Positions 47,744 through 60,382 of a stretch of 64,000 bases of DNA are shown here, one piece after another (positions within the stretch are counted from its first letter, which is position 1; every line of letters begins with the position of its first letter). A program made the translations under genes and the position numbers. The stretch spans positions 33,680,134 to 33,744,133 of the forward strand of contig NC_077239.1 of NCBI RefSeq assembly GCF_947179165.1, read 5' to 3'. This stretch comes from Solanum dulcamara (taxonomy: Eukaryota; Streptophyta; Magnoliopsida; Solanales; Solanaceae). The notes under the pieces are model-generated. The model was not told the DNA's origin, ran no database searches, and worked only from the letters and a program-made list of their open reading frames with translations.

Positions 47744-50700
47744 TGTTACGATCTAATTTTCAGGACATGATGACACTTACTATAACCCACTAGTAGGTAA
47801 GCCTAACCTTTAGCCCAAAACCAGAAATAACGAGCTATTAAGTGAAAAAAAAGATAATAAAGAAAGAAAGAGAAATAAACATCAGATATCCAAGAACCAT
47901 CCCCAAGACTTGACATCCATTGATATTTGGGAATCTAATGAAAATAAGAGTACAGGGCTTTTACAAATATACAATAGATATAGTATGTCTTCGAAAGCTA
48001 GTAAAGACTAGTACTAGCACAAAATAAATGAAACTTGGCAACTTTGGATGCCAGGAGTTCATGAAATCTTTGAATCCAAGCTGCTCCGCACAAAGTCCAA
48101 ATCACTAGCGATAACATGTACTATGATTTCCAGGGTCCAGATGTGTAGTATGAGTACCAAATGAATGGTACTCAATAGGCATAGGCTAACTAAGCTCCAT
48201 AGATAAAGCAAGTACAAATAACATATAACAATGTAAATACACACAAGTAGCGAATTAGGAGCTAACACAGGAAATACAAGTAGTAACGACAAAGATATAG
48301 ATTACATAGAAAAAAAACAAAACCAAGAAACGCACCTGAAAGCTCAAGACCACACCTTATTTACAATAATAAGGAAATATATGAGTCAACTAAACAACAA
48401 AAGGATATTGATTATCAACGCTAATCACATGGCTATCTAGAGACTAACCCAACTTCGCCTAGCAGGGAGTACCAATTAACAAATTCAGAATAAGACCCCC
48501 CTAGAACTAACTACATATACAAATATAGATAAGTCCTAATATAATCAAACAATAACCGATCGGGGGTCCATACCCCTTAGAGGTACAATCAATGACAAAC
48601 ATACATCCGGCCCCCATAAAATTGGGGGACCAAACAACAAGCAAGTATGCTAGTGATAGGTGATGCTAATGAATGGTGGTTTATAGTAAAATTTAGTAAC
48701 ATCATCAGTAGCTCTAAAATATCATCAATAGACAAGTGTATAGACCCACCTAGGACCTTCAAATATAAGGTGGGACCTATGTAGCTCCCTCACTTAGTTC
48801 ATTCATGCATCGGCAGATGGTCCTAAAGGGGATGACTAGGCCAGAAGCAGTTCTTTTATATAACACATAGCATCCCCATTGTGAAAACAAAGAGAGAGTA
48901 GCCAACCTGATATAGAAAAGGGAGACACCATGCCGGATAGTAAAGTATAGGCTAAAGGCTTCCTAGATGCAGCCAATATAGTAAAAGAGGAACATTTTGC
49001 TAGATATCAATAAAAGATGAGGCATCCTCGATGCATTTGAGACAACCAATTTAAAAGGAGTAGGTCCTCGAAGACTCATAAGTCTCAAAAACTAGTGCCC
49101 AAATGATCCAGGTGGTGCGACTCCCTTTAAAAACTAGTTTGAAAATAGTAAAAAGTGTACGAATTACTTCTAAAAAATAGTAGTAAAAATCCATAAAGGT
49201 CCCAAGATTGTACAAAACATGTTAAAATGATCAATCAATGAAAGCATACCATCACCAACATCCAAACAAAGTATACACAAATCAAAATATAACATCAAGT
49301 CCAATCACACTACCAAGGAGAAGGAAACTATCCTGGGATCTAATCACTCGTCGAACATGGTCTTGGGCCCAACAATAGACAATAGACAATAAGGCATCAC
49401 AAGCCTACCGCTAATAAGAAAGCGTAGTAATCTAGAAATGGCTCACAATCAAATATAGGGAGAAATAGATCTAGGATCGATGCCTTGCCATAAAAAATAT
49501 ACCATTTCACCTCCCAAAAAGCACATCTAAGCTAAACCTACGACTATGATAAGCCTCTGATGTTTCATGTGCTAACATAAGGTACACCATCCATAACAAG
49601 GCCTACCGAAAGCTAAGCCTAGCTATAAGGGTGGTACAACACATGATAAAGCATCTAAATCTTAAATCTACTGTAAGGCCATCAACATCAATCCTAAATA
49701 GGTATAATATCACTAATCTGAACTGCAAATAAGGACATAAGCCTAAACAAATGATCTCACAAGATTATTCTAGTCTAAGGCTCAATTGGGAATTAGGAAG
49801 ATAGAATAGGAGAAGAAAAAGCCTATACCGAGCAAGTACCAACCTAAATCATATGCAATATATATAAAACTATATCTAATAAACCTTAGCAAAAGTGGGA
49901 GATTGTAGCCTACCTCGAAGCCGATCACGCACTCTCTAAACTTATCAACTTGAAGCTTTCTACACCCGAATCCCCTCCAATAGCTGCCATGCTAACAAAC
50001 TATGGATCACCATCATCAATATGGGTGTTTTTGTATAAAAATTGTATTTTCCGAGACAAACTTAAAAATGGGTCTAAAATGGGATTGTGGGACCTGTACT
50101 AGAAATTCTGAAATTGACTTTGCGAAAAGGTACATTTTACCTTACTGTGATTGTGTCCCAAAATAAGACAGAATTTTATTCTAAGAATGGAAGAAATCAA
50201 CCAAACAATTAATTCACCATTAATGGAGAAATCAAGAAGGAGGGCAACCTTTTTGGGCACCCTCAATACAGTAGCACCCAATGACCTCCGAGAAATCCAA
50301 TGTGTAGCCATGCAAATTTCGAGCAACTAGTACTTTTAATCACCCCAAACAAAGCTAAATTGAAAAAGATATCGAGTTTTGAAAATGAGGGCTGAACATG
50401 ATTTTTAGCTTTAAATATCAGCAAATCTAGTCAATAAAAGCCTTTTTTCGGTCGCCAAATGGTACTTTTCTAGTCTCTAAAGGTCTCCACCAACAAAACC
50501 AGATTTTACTATTTTTTAAAGTCTCTAAGAAGGCCCATGGGATTCATTTGAAACCCAATAAATATAAACCAAATATGATACCCCAATAGATTCGATATTC
50601 TAGACTCTATGGAATCATTGGATTTCCAAAATAAATATTGTTATGATAAAAGTACACCCTTGGGACCCCTTTAGGCCTAAAACTCAACTTTCTTCCTAAA

Positions 50701-51331
50701 CAACTAAAATAAAAAAGAAGACCTTGAGACCCGGACCAAAGATCCTATTGGACCAAATTCAATATTTCAGATCTAATGGCTTTGGATGAATTTCAATATG
50801 ACAACTAATTTTCCGAATGTTGATCAAAGTCAACTCTAGGCCTTTAAGCTTTCCAATACCTCATGTAAGTGCTTAAACTCACACCGAAAGCATTACAATA
50901 AAAGTAAAAGGTCCTTCTAGACCAAACTAGACATTTCAGAGCTAACCGCACTGACTAAATTTCAAAATAAGCACATTTTCCAAGAATGTTGACCATTGTA
51001 AAAGTTAGGCCAAAGCTTAAAAGTTAAAACGCCTAGTGGCACAAACTCACTCTGAAACCTCGGGACTCAAGCTAAACATGATACTAGCCTAAAATAACCC
51101 TTTTGAAGCTGACAAAATGATCAGAATTCCATTCATAGGTCATTTTCTTGGAGTTTTAACCGAAGTCAACTGTGTAAACTCTAAGAGATCACAAATAAGG
51201 AAACAAGCATCAAACCCAAATGAACGACTAGGAGACCAAAATGTCCATGCCAACAAGTCTACAGGAAATCTCTAAACGCTGAAACAATTTAAAAATAACG
51301 GAAATGATTTGGAGGACTATTATAATATCCA
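47744..51331 (-). repeat. 5' LTR of G
   Basis: The 3' edge is clear (GATCGTAACA on the minus strand, next to a primer-binding-site-like match). The 5' edge is uncertain: homology with the 3' LTR cannot be followed beyond about 51040, and I place the start at a TGGATATT near 51331. About 3.6 kb. Confidence 0.6.
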
Positions 51332-53250
51332 CTACTAAAAGAATTTTTATTCGCGAGAGTAGAAATACAGGTACATCCCTAAGGCAAGAAAATATGGGGA
51401 TACCGAGCCCGTATGATCTTCTAGATCCTCAGATATCCTCTCAGTTTGAACAACGCCCTCACATAACTTAGGATGAGAGAAAAATATCAAATCCACTACA
51501 AACTGCAAAAACTCGTTCAATTCCATTTTGGGCTCCAACTCTCGACCAATTAACTCGAACTTGACCAAAAACAGCAGATTCATCTCACAAAAACAAAAAC
51601 TACATGAAAATAACAAAATTAGAAACACAAGGCCATGGTAGATGCAACTCAACTAATAATTCAAAATACTTGCTTGATCCTCCAAATCCATATTCTTTTA
51701 GAGTCCAAGTGCGTTCTGCCGGTCCTTGGTCATCCTGAATGTTACCAGTACCATTTGAAACTTGCTTATAGAACAATACATTGCCAACCTTGAAGAAGTC
51801 ACATACTTCAACTACACCTCTAGAGATGACAACAACAAAAATAAGGAAAACAACAAGGACAAAGCCCAAAAATCAAACCTTAACTTCAAAAACCAACAAT
51901 CAAAATGGAAAAACATAATCTTCTGAAATTGAATATTCTATTCCGAAGGACATTCATCTTACGAACGATAAGGAGGCATTAAGCTCATCTCGAGTGACAT
52001 ACTTCTTCTAGAGGAACTCCTAAAACGTCAGCACTATGTGCCCACAAACCACTCCGCCATCTCAAATTTAAGCAAAGCATCTAGTCAAAGGGAAACCAAG
52101 CCGATAGGCAGGGTACAAACATGTACAACTGCTCAGTAATAGTCCAAGGGCACCTATTCCCATTCATAAATACTGCTAGCTACAAAATAGGCCAAGAGAG
52201 ATTTTTGCATCCTAAATAAATTTATAATCATGAATTCCATGAATTACTTTGACCACATCCTGTAGATGAACCCTCTAAAGAACTTTTCATCCTCTAGCTT
52301 AGGTACATCTAAAGCCACCAATGAATACCACAAGCCCAACTCCAAATAACAAACAAAGCCTCAAGAGCTACAAACACAATTGCGGGGAACTAACAATAAC
52401 AATAACAAGGCACAACAAGAGATCACTCTTCCAAATTCTCAACTAGCCATAGTCAGCACCTAAGCCCTCAAAAGGGACGGTTTCAAAAGATCCAATGAGC
52501 GGACCACAACTTTGCAACTGAGAACAAGATAAGGCAAATGGGAAGAAATTGCTAACTAGAATTACTATAATACCACAGAAGGTTTTTCCACCTTTCACAC
52601 AACTTCAACAATTATAAATCTTCCAACTACCAATAAACCCAAACACCAAGACTGCAATAAAGGAACTAGCCAGATAGGTAAAAAGAGCAACCCTCAACTT
52701 TACAACCTTAGGACTAAACTAAACAATGCCAAGCAATGAAGATAGCCATCTAAGAAAACAAAACTAGAATGGCAGAAGATAAATATAAATAGAATTAAGG
52801 CTAGCTATACACAATGGTAAAAAGAACCATTCAACCACTTGTCCAATGATTAAAGCTAGCTTCTAAGCTGACTAGGTTTACCAAAACCACCACTACCATA
52901 ACTAAAAAACCTGGTCCAGCCCTTTTTCTAAGAAGGATTGGCACAACAGAAATAGTAACAAGCATGGGAGACAAAAAGGGACAACTTACTGGTCCGGCCG
53001 CAAACTTATAACATAACCACCAAGGAAAAGGAATTGGGATTCGCTCTACCATGACTCCTTAGCATAAAACTCAACCTAGTCATCTACTACTAAAAGAAAT
53101 CAACAACAATACTAAAACATATACATACAATTCCAAGTTAGGTTGAGACAACAATCATGAGATAAAAAACAAGTTGAATAGGCATGGATGGGTATGAAAA
53201 AACCAAAGCACACAATATAAATAGTGAATGACAACACAATGAATTTATAA
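51332..53250 (-). other. Unrecognised exon/intron-like DNA
   Basis: On the minus strand the stretch is T-rich, like plant introns, with two open blocks. The first, 51869 to about 51640, reads SRGVVEVCDFFKVGNVLFYK and continues to KEYGFGGSSKYFELLVE. The second, about 51570-51347, reads GRELEPKMELNEFLQFVVD and onward. A tttcatgtag acceptor-like signal lies between them. I do not recognise the protein. It may be a fragment of the host locus broken by G and I, or a captured gene piece. Confidence 0.4.
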
Positions 53251-53746
53251 AAATACAATTGATACTTGGGTCTTCATTTTTTTGCTAACCTGTAGAAGCA
53301 TGGAATAGATCATGAACGACCCTAAACTAAGTACCTCTACTACCATATATTGCCTCTGAGGCACTATCATTGGCTCGATGTGTTGTAGACCTATGAAATT
53401 GACCTATCCAAATAAACCATATAATGGTCCTATGTTGGGGATACAATCTTGACTGGTGCCCACGTTCTCCACAAATACAATAAACTCTGACCACCCCAGC
53501 CTGGGGAGTAACAAATGCTAGAAAATTTTGAATGATCAACTCTCATTTAGGGTAATTCCTAGACTAGTATCTAATCTTACCTTAATCATAGCAACCTCTA
53601 TAGTCTAAATCCCAACGTGAAGAATGCTATGAACTACCCTGATGGCCCATAACAAATTGTAGACCATCTTAATTATTGTGGCATGCTTCACACTAATAAA
53701 TTAGACTTTACTTGATGCGGTATGTCAGACACCCTAATACCAAGTT
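53251..53746 (-). pseudogene. gag C-terminal remnant and primer-binding site of I
   Basis: The minus strand reads VYCICGERGHQSRL (53327-53539 frame), a zinc knuckle whose final Cys is lost. The 53732-53742 complement, tggtattaggg, is the primer-binding site. The capsid part of gag is missing: only about 0.2 kb separates the primer site from the knuckle. Confidence 0.65.
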
Positions 53747-53830
53747 TATTATGATCCACGCTAGGAACAAGATTTGATACGATAATTAAAATCCCAAATG
53801 ACTTCATCCAAGTATCTTAGCATATATATC

Positions 53831-56800
53831 TGTTACACCCCGTACTTTGGTACCTTGGAATGCTTCTTAAGCTTCTTAAGTTTCTAGGAAGGCTCTTAAG
53901 TTTTTTAGAAGTCATCATGTGAGTCGGATATTCTATAATGCTATCAAACAATCCTAAGGAAAGGAGAAGTAGATACTTCATAATAGAGTAGATTGGAAAT
54001 AGGGTTATAAGAATTCGGAAGAAGTTAGAGGTCAAGTAATGCGTCATAGGCCTTGACTTACTTGTGAAAGCTATTACTTGGGACATTTTACTTACTAAGC
54101 TACTTGAGGATGACCAAGCTTGCAAAGCACGGATTACATAGGCTCTTGAAATGAGATAAGATGATGAACCTACGAAAGGGAGTGAAAACTAGTTTTCGAA
54201 CTTATGAAAGTCAAGCAAGAAGGTGACAAGCAAGCAGATGACTCACCTACTTAAGGTGGACCCCCTACATGCCACGTGGCAGCACGTGAGTGGCCATATG
54301 GTGGGCTGTGGCACCCTAGGAGGCTGCCACGTGTCACCCCTAGGATCTTCCATGTGTCACCCTCTTAAAAAGGGTATATATACATGTAAAGATGACTAAT
54401 CTCTCATCTTTGCTTCATTTTAGACTTGGAAAAAGTTAGGAGCAAACTTGAAAGAAATAGAAAGAGCTACGACAGCAACCAAATAAGGTAAGCCCTCCAT
54501 TTTCGATTTGGAAATTAATTATTTAAGGTATCCTATGATTAAATAACGGTGTTTGACCATATAAAAAATTTATCGTTGGGGCAACGAGGAGGTTTTTGTT
54601 CTTGTTAAGAAACCCATTTTTAATAGGACTGCTTTTAGTAATACTAGTATAACTCCTTGTGTAGAGCTTTGTTTCAACTGATTAAAGATGTTTTGGAAAG
54701 ATAATTCATAGGGCTATAACTTTTATTTAGCCTCAAAAATCTAGTTTTTCTTTTCTCTTCTCGAAAAAGGGTGATAAAGTATGGGGGAGGTGCTGCCCAG
54801 ATTTTGTTTTGGAAATCTTACACACGGACTACTGTTGGTATTTTGGGCATATCATTTTGTAAAGAATTGTTGTAGGGGTGATTCAAAATTGTATGAGACC
54901 TTAAGACACATGTCTATAACTTTCCTTGAAGCCACCAATCCTGTTTCCCTCAATTACCCCTTTGAAACTAAGCGACAATATAAGACAGTAGGCTGTCCAA
55001 AATTCATATTTTGATAGTTTTAGCGAGTTTGATGAGTTTAACGTAAGGTAAGGTCTTCCATTCTAATTTGAAGTTTATGGTGTTATAATAGGGTGTATTA
55101 CACACCTTGTATTCTGCTGGAAGTGTAAAAATGCCATAGAAATGTTTAACATTCGAAGCAAGCTAAATTAGAGTCGTTATAGTTAAATTATAGTCGAAGT
55201 AAGATGTTGTGCTTCTGGTGTGCTGCTGCAGGTGTGTGGTGGTGTGTTGCAGGGCCTAAAAATATACTAAAAGTCGTGTGGGGGTTACTGGTTGCAGCCA
55301 TACGACCCCTCGTTTCGTATAATTAAAAGCTTTAAGAAATAAAGACTAAAAACCCTATTTTGATATCGTAATTTTCAGCAAGTTGTTTGGAGCTTATGTT
55401 GTGTAATGTTTCCATGTTTTAGTTGTATATGGTCTGCAGATTATTGTTGTTGGTTGGTTGTAGTGATTAGGGATCTAATTGGAAATTCTGATAGGGCATG
55501 TTATAAGGGAGGTGCTGCCCAATTTCTGTTAACTCCTTAACTAACTAAGGAACTAGTCGAGAAGGCGATCGAGGAGATGAGTTCTATGAATACTCATATG
55601 TAACTTAAGATGCTGGAAAGTCGAGGGTTGTTGATGCTCGTATTTCTTTCATGTTAAATAGGTTCAAGAGACGACGAGGCAAACGTGTTAAGAGTAATCC
55701 GTAAGAGGTATGTAAAGCTAACATTTCCTCCTTTTGGCCTATTTTTGGCATAAGTATGTAAAGCTTAATCTTTCTCTTGGCATGTGACGACATAAGTACG
55801 AAAAGCTAATCTTTATTTTGGCATGGTTTTATGAAACAAATATATGACTTTTTTTGTTCCAAGGAAGTTCCTATTCCTAGAGCCACTAGGATGGCCAATT
55901 TCTTGGTTTCCAAAGGATATTTTATTGCACTTTGATATGAGTATATACTTCCAGAAGCTCCATTTTGATGTAATCCATAGTGACTTTCAAAAGATACTTA
56001 ATATGATTCTTGTCTTGACTTTGAATGATAACTTATTTTAATTATTCTATTAAGCCCCATAATATATCTTGAAATATGGAAATGATTTCAGAAAGACTAT
56101 TTTGACATAGACCATCGTGACATCTGAAAGACATGCATTGTGATTATCGCTTAATTTCTCTTATATGACTTGGCATCGGAGTTACGCTATCGAGTCTCTT
56201 GAAATATTTTGTATTTTATATTACCTATAGTTTCTCACTACTCCACTCATGGATGCCTCAATGCTTCCTTCACTGAGCCCGGGTCAGGTTTTATTATCGT
56301 GCGTACTTCTCTGCATTATTTGCCGTGACCCAACATGAGCGGGCAGGTATGACCTGTACATAGGTTTTGTAGAGTTATGATGTGCCATGTACACATATGA
56401 TATGATATGATCTAATATGACCATCTAATATTATATGATCTGTTATGGAGATATTCCCTACTCTGGAGTTATGATGTGCTGTGGCGCCAGTGAGGGGGCG
56501 GCGACCACATTTTGTATTTGTTTAGAGAGTACCATAATGGGGCCGAATATGGCATATATTTTTTCTGCATACATTATTTGTGGTTATGAAAAACATTTTG
56601 ATATTTTGGATATTTTGCTCACTTTTGCACATTCTGCTCTAGTAATGACTTTACTTATTACAGTCCATGCTTTATATACTCGATACATTTTCCGTACTGA
56701 CCTCCCTTTCTTTGGGGAGCTGCATTTCATGCCCGCAAGTACAGATGCTTAGTTTGCTGATCTGCTCGCCTAGGACATCCATCCTATTGGTTGGTAGTGC

Positions 56801-57152
56801 TCCTTGTCTGGAGCCCTATTTTGGTACTAGCATTTTGTTGTACATTTGTACATAATGGTTAAGGGTACAACGGGGCCCTGTCCTGTCATATGATACAGTT
56901 AATACTCCTAGAGGTCTGTAGATATGTGTATGTGGGTTGTTGTGAGTTTGTTTAGTTGTAAATGTTTTTATGATATGGCAGCCTTATCGGCTTGTGTGTC
57001 CTTTCATGATATAATATGAATGAAAGAGGCTACATGTATATAAAAATGTTATTACCCACAGGAGTTCTTGTGTATATTTCTTATATTTGATAATTATGTA
57101 TACAAGGGTCCAGATCGGACCCCAGTCGCGGCCTACAGAGTTGGTTCATGAC
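53831..57152 (+). mobile_element. Element H: solo LTR
   Basis: 3322 bp, TGTTACACCCCG to GGTTCATGACA, flanked by perfect atatc duplications (53826-53830 and 57153-57157) and with no internal sequence. This is the product expected from recombination between the two LTRs of one element. The LTR is E-like at both ends. A segment at about 54590-55030 is shared with B and A but absent from E, so the LTR is mosaic. Confidence 0.93.
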
Positions 57153-58515
57153 AATATCACAACAATTTCAAGCATGAAATAGAAGATAACATAAATACAA
57201 AAAAGTCTCAATGTAATGAATCTCGAAGATAGGACAAATCAAAAATAAAGGTCAAATGACTTAAACATACTCATATAGTCTAGACATGCCTCTATTAACT
57301 TTAGATGGGGAATAGGATAAGTTCCTAGCTCACCAAACATAACTCTGAAATTAGGGAAATAACATGACGAGCTCGCTCTCAAATAATGAGGACTCACCGA
57401 AACTTAATTTTGAGTATGTTACAAACTAGCCACGTGCGGGAGGATGAGAGTTGAATACTAAATTATAAGACAATATAGGTAAAAGTATGCGTTAATTGAT
57501 GGAATGTTGTAAGTATATGAGACACATCCATGGACAATGACAATAGGACATAAAAAATATAAACATCGGATGCATCACCAATATCTTGAAAATATTTAAA
57601 CATTATAATCATCTGGTCAATGCATCAGAACATCATCATGGGGATTTGTAACATCGTATATATTTTCTGATGTAAGACACAAGTTCTTTGGGAGAGATAT
57701 AGTTAATCGATATATGAGACCATGTGAGCTATAGCATGCAATTCTGATGTACACTCACATCGAGAAGGGAGAGTCTACTTGCAAAGGTAGACTCTGTAAT
57801 GCTTAAGTGGATCCACTAAGCTACTAAGGAATCCAACTTCAACCAATGGGTGACCCTTTCTATGGAATCAAGTCTCTACTAATGGGTTATCCTTCTTCCT
57901 ACGGTGGCACATAGTTATGGAATAATGAGATTTTTACTAATGGTCTCATCCCTATACTAATTGGTGATTCTCAATTCCAAGGTCTACTCGGTGCTTGGTC
58001 AACTTTCAATGGAATATCATACATAATATATCATAAGTTTTGAAGATGTTAAGAATCTAGTAATACCAGGTTCATCATAAATACTTGCAATTTATAAGAA
58101 TGGCTCCTTCAACATATCATGACATCATAAAATATTCATAAATATACTTATCTAAAGCATCAAAATCATGATAGGTTTATTCATAGAAAAATCATGAAAA
58201 ACCATCATTATAGCATACTTTCCTTTAAAGTAACCTTTGTCTTCATTGAAAATCCATAATTTGTACTTTATCAATAAACATCTTTAAAATCATAGCTCAT
58301 GAGCTCATGATACATGCATAATCTTGAATCATAAATTGGTAATAGTAATGTAGTCATAATGTCATGAGTCATTGTAAAATACCTTGAAAACATGCAATTG
58401 AATTAAAATTATGTATGAAGATACCATTAACATTGAATAATAACATAATTGAGTTAAACCATATGCAATTTGATTAAAATCTAGAATTTAGGACAAATTA
58501 ATGGAATAAAAAAAT

Positions 58516-58680
58516 TTAAGAAACCTTGAGACTCCATGGATTGAAGGATACATGGATGAATTAACACATGCCTTAATGAATTCTAGCCTTGAAATTGAAT
58601 TTAAGAAACCTTGAGACTCCATAGATTGAAGGATCCATGGATGAATTAACACATGCCTTAATGAATTCTAGCCTTGAAAT
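58516..58680 (+). repeat. 85-bp tandem duplication in the LTR of I
   Basis: Units start at 58516 and 58601 and differ at about two positions. It creates most of a 152-codon minus-strand ORF (58573-59031), which I do not take for a gene. Confidence 0.88.
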
Positions 58681-59453
58681 TGCAAAGGTAAATTGAGTTC
58701 TTGAAATACTAGCTTGATTTGAGAAGAAGACCTTGGAAAAATCTTGGATGGAAGGCATCTCTTTATTCTTAAATTTTTTGACTTGAAAGTTTTGGGGTTC
58801 TTGATAGAGAAAAGGCACCCTAGGCTTGTTTTGAGAGAATTTATTGAGACTAGGATGTTTGGTGATTCTGAGAGGAATACTAGTTATTGAATGATATGCT
58901 CCTTTAAAAACATAAAAACACCTTATAATAGGGTTAAAAAGGTTTCGAAAGAACCAAAATAACCCTGGGATGCATGAAGAAAGTTGTTGAAAAAATAATT
59001 TTAGAAAGCCTTCACGGAGTCTACACAACATGTGAAGAGATTCACGGTCCTAGAAGGGGGGTCATGAAAATGCGACTGCCTGATAGGGCTTTACTAAAAT
59101 AAGCATAAAGTTTTACTCCAAATTCCAAATGAGGCAAACTTGGTGGTGCTGGAAAAAGTAATCAAAGACCTTTAATTTGATAGGTAATAGATTACTAATT
59201 ATTTATATTCTAGGATATATGATTATTTGAAGTTGACCTAAGTAAAATCTTATATCGAAACTCAATCAGTGAGAAAGCTTTCAACTCAACTTTATATTAG
59301 AGGATTCTTGTGACCTTAAAACATCTCCAAATCTATTCCCATATTAAAGAATTAACCTCAAAACCTATGCACAATTAATAATACCCCGGTATATACCTAT
59401 ACACATATGAAGAATGGTTCAGGTTTTAGCTCAGAAATTTTTGGGGTATTACA

Positions 59454-59589
59454 CGGCATGAGCAAGAATTTAGAAAGCATCTCGGAACTCCACATAAGAG
59501 ACTTGCACATTCAAAGGGTCTTTGGGAGATTTGGGAGATTTTTGATCCTCATTAACATTCCTTCGTATGGGAATTATTCTTGGAGGCAT
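59454..59589 (-). pseudogene. gag N-terminus of element J
   Basis: Starts at the ATG complement at 59587-59589 with MPPRIIPIRRNVNEDQ and reaches a VSYVEFRDAF-type block with one in-frame stop before being cut by the LTR of I at 59453. The start and the EFRDA block resemble gag of plant Tekay-like chromoviruses. Confidence 0.78.
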
Positions 59590-59803
59590 AGTTCTGATTA
59601 TGCAAACAGAAAGTGTTACAAGGAAAGCCTTAGAGTTCAACTCTATCGCATGATAATATCACAAAAGAAGTGGAATTTCCTAAAACTTCTCATAGCCTCC
59701 TATTCATAGGTGTGGAGCGCTTCACGCTGATGAATAATAATCTACTTGATGCAACATGTTCGACTCCCTAAGGAATCCTTCAACTTTTTTCTAGTACCAA
59801 GTA
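59590..59803 (-). other. Leader and primer-binding site of J
   Basis: Untranslated leader. The primer-binding-site complement is tggtactaga (59790-59799), next to the LTR end at 59804. Confidence 0.7.
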
Positions 59804-60382
59804 TGTTATGACCCAAGCTATGCCCAAGGCATGACACAATGATTGGAATTCTGAGGGACTCCAACCAAGCCTCTTAGCATGCATCACATTGATAAGATAA
59901 GTAAAAGACATGAACAAAACATGAAGTGGAAGACAAGTCTGAATGGAATGTCTCAAATAAAGAGAAATCTTAAAAAAACATCTATGCATAATGATGCTAC
60001 ATACTCAATGAACATTTAAGAATGCATCTACCTAGTCTCGGCGGGGGAATAACACACTCTCCAAGATCACCCACAATAACAAAAAAAAGCATAGGAACAA
60101 TGAAAATATAAATGACTTCTCCTTGGATCATGAGGACTCACTAACGATGATAGAGTAGAACTTAAACTCTAGTCACGAGCAGAAGGTGCCCGGTTTTCAT
60201 CGAACCTTATATTATGATATAATGTAGGTAAAAAGTATGTTTTAGTACATGGAATAAACTATGTAGGTAAAACAATATGAATGAACAATGATAATAGGAC
60301 ATGAGAACTATAAACATGGCATGCATGACCAAGTGGGAAGAAGTTGTAATATCTCAGGTATTTGAATGTTAGAATATGATAT
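59804..60382 (-). repeat. 5' LTR of J, partial
   Basis: Ends GGTCATAACA on the minus strand at 59804. Interrupted at 60382 by element K; the rest must lie beyond the right edge. Confidence 0.7.

Larger units (their letters stand above)
15227..51331 (-). mobile_element. Element G: decayed Ty3/gypsy element hosting D, B and C
   Basis: Minus-strand element. Its 5' LTR is 47744-51331. A gag fragment remains at 46905-47743. The 3' LTR is split by element D into 44406-46904 and 15227-16075. The two LTR copies are colinear over most of their length (for example the aggtaagcctaac block near 15275 and 47792). The bulk of gag-pol and the U3 start of the 3' LTR are missing at the 46904/46905 junction. 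Upstream and downstream target duplications could not be matched. Confidence 0.72.
53747..59453 (-). repeat. 5' LTR of element I, interrupted by H
   Basis: The minus strand starts TGTAATACCCCAAAAATTTC at 59453 and ends next to the primer-binding site at 53747 (terminal CA decayed). Net length is about 2380 bp after removing H and one duplication. Contains an 85-bp tandem duplication at 58516-58680. No genes. Confidence 0.78.

Noticed and set aside
58573..59031. 152-codon ORF in the LTR of I
   Set aside because: Generated largely by an 85-bp tandem duplication inside an LTR; no domain.
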